Assembly: GCA_026008535.1 (NCBI GenBank)
Contig: BRKX01000004.1
Coordinates: 14,471,501-14,535,500, forward strand
Direction of reading: 5' to 3'
Length of the DNA stretch: 64,000 nt
From: Perilla frutescens
Taxonomy: Eukaryota; Streptophyta; Magnoliopsida; Lamiales; Lamiaceae
Below the pieces are notes generated by a model. It was not told the origin of the DNA and did not search any database. It saw nothing but the letters and a program-made list of their open reading frames with translations. Numbering within the stretch: the first letter of the stretch is position 1; each line of letters begins with the position of its first letter. The translations under genes and the position numbers were made by a program. Shown one piece after another: positions 59,218 through 64,000 of the stretch.

Positions 59218-62200
59218 TCAAGGAAGCCTCTCCAAAGGCTTTATAGTCGCAACTTTGGAGAGGTCAACATTTGCATATTTCTCACATGTCACCCTCAATA
59301 GAGAGGTTTTGGCTGCTTTGTGAAACTTCAATATCATCTCCGCACAGCTTCTGCAGAATTCAATGTCTTTACTGAATATGTACGAGGCAAAATTCCCAGT
59401 ATAAGCAATATCCAACAGAACGAACCTGATTTCAGATTCTTCATAGCGTGCATGCTTTGTTAGTAGTGGAGTCCATCGTGGAGTCAATCGCATAGTGCAT
59501 CGTGCAACATAGATAGCAGACGCACATAGCATTGAGGGCTTGTAGTTCAAAGCTTCATGTTCGACTAAGCATAGCTCAATGAGGTAAAAAGCAAGTCGTT
59601 CAAACTGGACAACAAAGAAAAAGAGATTATTTAACCTCTGTGCATGGCCAACAGGTGATTGATTATATTTTTCAGAAGAGACCAGATTAACATGTCCAAA
59701 AAAACACAACCTGAAAGTGTGAATTTGAGGGGGAGGGGGGGGGGAGGAGAAAAAGAAGGAAAATTATTTCACAGATTTTTCTGGATACCTTCTTGTCAGA
59801 TTGAGCAGCCTTGAGAAATCTGAGCATGAAAACATAGGGAGTTGGCTGGTTAAGACGGAACTTCAATTTCTTTAAGATTGTCTTTTCCTGAAATTCAAAA
59901 AATAAACAGCTTATATTGAGTTGAGCACCACAACTTCTCAATACAGAGAATTGTGAGAGTAAATGATACAAAATTAATCTTTCCGCAAAATCAGAAAATT
60001 ATGTTGTGTAAGCACATTACTCGAGCTGCAGAAAATGAAAAAATGACTCAATAAAAAAAAATCTCTAAAGAGAGGGAGGGGGACTACACTGACCATTTTA
60101 AGCATTTGATCTCTAGTGTACGACTCTGCTGAGATGCTTATCAAGTCAGTGACCTGTGGTTCGTGCCAACAAATTGAGTTATAAGTTTTCTATTCTGTTA
60201 GACCTGAATAGCTCATCATTCGACAGACACTACAAAATTTGCATGCATAGAAAATCTTACCCGGGGATGCCAAAAGTCTTCATATTTCGATGCCAACAGG
60301 AGAGCAGTAAGGCCTACTAACTGAATTTCACTCTTCTTGATCAACTCAAGGGACAGGTATCGATCTAGGAGTGTAACAGTGAGGAAAAGAGTTTCTTCCA
60401 TCAAATCAAATTTTTGATGAACCTGCACCCAAATGGTTGTGAGAGAGGAACCGGAAGTGCAGAAGCAACTTAAAAAAAAGGCAATGATATGATAAGAATG
60501 AGACCTCGATAAGCCAATTGATTAATATACCACGCATATGTGGTGTAATATCTTTCCGAGTTTCCAAGTAGCTCTTCAGTAAAGGATTCTGCCCCTGCAA
60601 TAGGTTTCAGAGGAATCAAAGAATAACTCGAGAAGATAAGTCAAATTACCAAACATGGGAAAATGAAAAAAGTTCAATATGAAAAATAATCTTAACAAAA
60701 TTTGAGATGACAAAAAATAGGAATATGACTAACTCACCTCCATGACCCAATAATATTGATATATATCATCAACGTAATCACAAACTTCAAGATGGTTGCG
60801 GCGATCATAAATCTCTGGCAGGGTTTCCCGGGATGTAACTTTAGTACATTCTTTAAGCAACTGCAAGTGGCCATGATTAACCATCAAGTTGGGATGCAAA
60901 TTTTAAAGGGAACTATGGCAGACACTATATAGCACCTTTGATCTGGACACTAGTGAAGAAGTAAATGAATTCCTGCGATCAATTTTTTTCCTTTGAACAG
61001 TACCACTAGAAATATCCTCCTCTCGGGCAGGTTCATCTTGGGCTACAACAGAAGGAATATTTTTGGAAACAGAAACCTTGTCCTCCTTTGTCTTGGATAA
61101 ATCTGCTGGTCTGGACGTCACTTTCTTCGTAGTGATTGTGTGGCTTGATTTTGAATTTCTCCGAGTGCTGAGAGCTGTAATTGATCTTTGTACAGTGGGC
61201 TGGAATTTGAACGACAGAAAATTTGCTCAGAAAAGCAATAGTCTGTTGGATCATCTTAAAACTCCAAACTAGGAAATAACTACTAGTTTTCCATATTTGC
61301 ATCTCAAATATTGAGGATATAATCCACGTACTTTGATAGATTTCCTAGATCTTACTCCGGCATCCACCTTGGTTTCAGCTCTTGATGTCCTGACAAGAAC
61401 ATGCATATTGATGAACTAATGAAACTATGCAACTGAAAACATAATAAATTAAAAAAAAAAAAATCACAGATCTCTTCTTTACAGAATTCCATTGCTTTAC
61501 AAAGTTTTAATCCATAAATCTACCTCAGAATTAAAGATATAGATACAACTAATTGATGTCTAGAATTGTATGACTTACATCACTACAAAGCCATCACTAA
61601 CTCTATTCCCCCAAGGACGGCGGTTCGGATTGCTCGGCTTTGGTGCAATACTTCCCCTTGCGCTGGGGTTTACTGAGAACATGATAGAAACATTGATTAG
61701 CAGTACATTCATCAGTCTCACTCAATGAAACACATATTCAGAACTATGCCTGATAGAGAGCTCACCAGGGAAGCCATGTTTTCTCCTAAAGTTACTCGAC
61801 TTCTCAGAGTTTTCCTATAAGCACGTATAAAAGAGACTATGTCAAACATGCAGCTTACAAAGACTCAAGACTACTATAAAATTAGATGTGATGACATCAA
61901 AACCTTTCCTGTGCCACTTGTTTCCAGCCTGCTAGCCTGCTTTAATACTGGTAAAGATTTCCTTTTAAGCCACCATAAACAATAAAATAGGGACATCAAT
62001 GACAGTGAAATCAATTACAATTATAAAGCAATAGAAAAAAGTAGATCCTTGAACCTTGTCAGGAGAGGATTTCTAACAGATTTCCTGGAGCCAAAAGAAA
62101 AGGTAAAAGTTCTTCTCAGAAAACACTTAGAGAAGTAATATAGTTTGAAGATTTGCAAAAATTGGTGAAGCAACTATTGGGTGCACCTTCCAGTAAAAGT

Positions 62201-63942
62201 TGTGGTTATAGAGTTACGACTTTGAACTTTCATCCTTGGTTCATCAGAGGTAGTCTTAATATTTTCTTTGACAACTGCTATCCATTAAAGGGAACACAAT
62301 GAGATACAAAAGCTTTATCATTACTTCTTAATGTATAGACAAGATAAATAAAAACTTACACTTCTTGGATGTCTGATTGTTATGTGTATCTTGGATCAGA
62401 TTTAGTGTTACATTCTCCTGTTTTTGCATGCAATACCAGACGTTAATTTTTATTAAAAATAAATAAAGTAAAAGAATTTGAACATAGGCGCCGACCAGCA
62501 TTGAGTTTTCACCCAATTTACTACATAAAGTGAGTAAATGGAGAAAGCGGAAGTAATTAGAATTATAAGTGTGAGGCTAACTTTTAGCATTTTAAGGGAG
62601 TTGTCTGTTTTCTGTTTTTTTCTCCCTTCCCCCCAGACAAAAAAAAAGGTTAATTTCTGCAATGATTTGTATCAATGGTCAAAACTAGAGAAAGCTATCA
62701 GGACTTAATTGAACAGTTTAAAATTCATTAGTCATATGTAACTGGTTGCGAGTGAAATTTGCAGTGCTAAAAGTTCCTTTGGGACCTATTAACCATTGCC
62801 GAAATTCAACTGTACTTGTGGACAGGGGAAGCTGAGGCTGCACTACTAATCTAATGGGAGCAGATTTGTAATGATATTCATTTGCATACCGTTGAAAGTG
62901 TGCCTGATGAACTACCCTCCGTGTTGACCAAATCCACAGCACCTCTGTCACACAGAAACCATCAGAAAGGAAATGAATCACACAAATGATTAAAGAAATT
63001 GCAGGAAACATAGTCACAAAAGGATGGCAGAAAAATAAACCAAATATAACACACAGAAAGATATCTAGTTTTAATGCGTAAGAATTCATTTCAGATTCAT
63101 GAACACTAACCTTTCCTGAAGCAACATCATCTCACCTTGGCCCTTCCTGTGGTAAGATGGTGCATTAGAACCATAGAATTTTAACTACAAGCATTATTTT
63201 AAATCAAACATTAACACATACCTCTGTGAAAATAACATCATCCCACTTTTTCCTTTCCTGCAAAAAAGTGATGCATTAGAATGAGAAACTAGATGATCAA
63301 ATTTCTAAGATTTCTTCTTTCCTCTCTTTTTAACTTTATTACTTCTCTGTGTGAGATAGAAGATGAAAAGCCAAAACTAACTACATTTAGGCAATGGCAG
63401 AACAATAGAAGATTGTTCAAATATTGTACTGACAATAGCCATTTAAGTCATTCTAGATTTGCACACATTCCCCCTAAATAAACCTTCAGACCATAAAAAG
63501 AGAGATAAGCACAGGTGAAGATTTCAATATCACTTACCCAGGTCTAGAGCTTGTTCCTAGTTCGGTTTTTGAAAAGCTGCAATTCCGATTGCCAATATCA
63601 GCCAAAACTTTTCTTCCAACTTTTGAACTCACTGCAACGTGCTCCAAGTTTTCAGAATAAGACTCTCAAATTATAAACACAGGTGTTCAAGGGATATGCT
63701 GCATAGACAAGGTGGACTTACTAGATTTATCTGGTTTACTTTTGCCCTTCTCCAACTTCTTGACACCACTCTATGAACAGAAAGGGGAAAGGTAAACAAT
63801 CAAAATAATCAGTCATTCAGTCCTAGGAAGAAAAACTGAACCCCCATACTTAGGATTGACGAAAACAATAAAAACTATGATAACCTTTGAATCATTGGCA
63901 TTTTGCAGATAACCTCCGGTTTTAAGTGTAGCAGATTGTCTT
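59218..63942 (-). CDS. CYCB3;1: B3-type mitotic cyclin, 5' end beyond the window
   Basis: Regulatory subunit of cyclin-dependent kinase at G2/M. Exons in transcript order: 63942-63885, 63770-63722, 63631-63538, 63257-63222, 63146-63111, 62944-62890, 62417-62360, 62277-62187, 62084-62055, 61929-61905, 61814-61766, 61672-61579, 61389-61332, 61199-60936, 60860-60738, 60594-60505, 60422-60261, 60153-60094, 59887-59789, 59604-59426, 59350-59218. All phases join, giving 613 residues before the stop; the start codon is outside. A destruction box RKVLADIGN (R-X2-L-X2-I-X-N) lies in the third exon. The cyclin N domain includes MRGILINWLIEVHQKFDLM and SKYEDFWHPR; the C domain includes YVFMLRFLKAAQ and LCASAIYVARC. 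The end KPLERLP and HKAAKT segments fit plant B3 cyclins. N-terminal exons are small and poorly conserved, so they are less certain than the cyclin box. The 75-bp intron at 59351-59425 is in frame and could be retained. Confidence 0.9.
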
Positions 63943-64000
63943 CTGTGTATTAACATATAGATAGAAAATAAAATTCCTTAACCAAACAAGGAGAAAGAAC

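Noticed and set aside
62718..63089. Minus-strand frame of 123 codons inside the cyclin gene as a separate exon
   Set aside because: Only 62890-62944 joins in phase with its neighbours (in another frame); the rest is intron read-through.

Overview
The window is nuclear DNA from a flowering plant, most likely a eudicot. It is strongly AT-rich, has short introns with GT..AG borders, and carries plant-type genes and plant transposon families. The species cannot be named from sequence alone. About 10 percent is host gene; the rest is transposon-derived, often nested.

Left end (1-4.5 kb): a minisatellite block in two opposed orientations, then a tandem cluster of three defensin genes. Each has a signal-peptide exon, one phase-1 intron and a cysteine-rich exon. 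Two copies look intact. The third keeps only the last cysteines and is out of frame. Copies 2 and 3 carry unusual C-terminal tails.

4.5-13.2 kb: a short hAT-like element (TAGGG ends, 8-bp target duplication) is split by a Helitron-like insertion of about 8.1 kb (TC at 4763, hairpin plus CTAG at 12883, A^T target). The Helitron holds decayed retrotransposon DNA, including a truncated minus-strand Ty1/copia element with one short LTR and a primer site resembling the anticodon region of tRNA-Ile.

13.2-18.6 kb: gene-free AT-rich DNA with microsatellites and degenerate tandem repeats.

18.6-30.0 kb: a non-coding LTR element (minus orientation, three LTR copies and two primer sites) interrupted by a young Ty3/gypsy element of 8307 bp (two 1255-bp LTRs about 1 percent apart, AGAAG target duplication). 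Its gag-pol is broken by several stops and frameshifts.

30-35.5 kb: MITEs, a SINE-like repeat and microsatellites. 35.75-39.5 kb: a complete six-exon Mn-type cation diffusion facilitator gene (MTP9/MTP10 type, plus strand).

39.5-57.5 kb: no convincing protein gene. It holds a second Helitron-like element, a Stowaway MITE matching one at 32.3 kb, a possible small promoter with C/D snoRNA-like sequences (44.6-45.0 kb), a MULE-type foldback MITE, a 3' LTR related to the 18.6-kb element and split by another insertion, and a 0.9-kb degenerate tandem array.

57.5-64 kb: a two-exon plastid-type DUF2358/NTF2-like gene (plus) convergent with a B3-type mitotic cyclin gene (CYCB3;1, minus, at least 21 exons), whose 5' end lies beyond the window. 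The host genes have unrelated roles (defence peptides, manganese transport, a plastid protein, cell cycle) and do not form a pathway.
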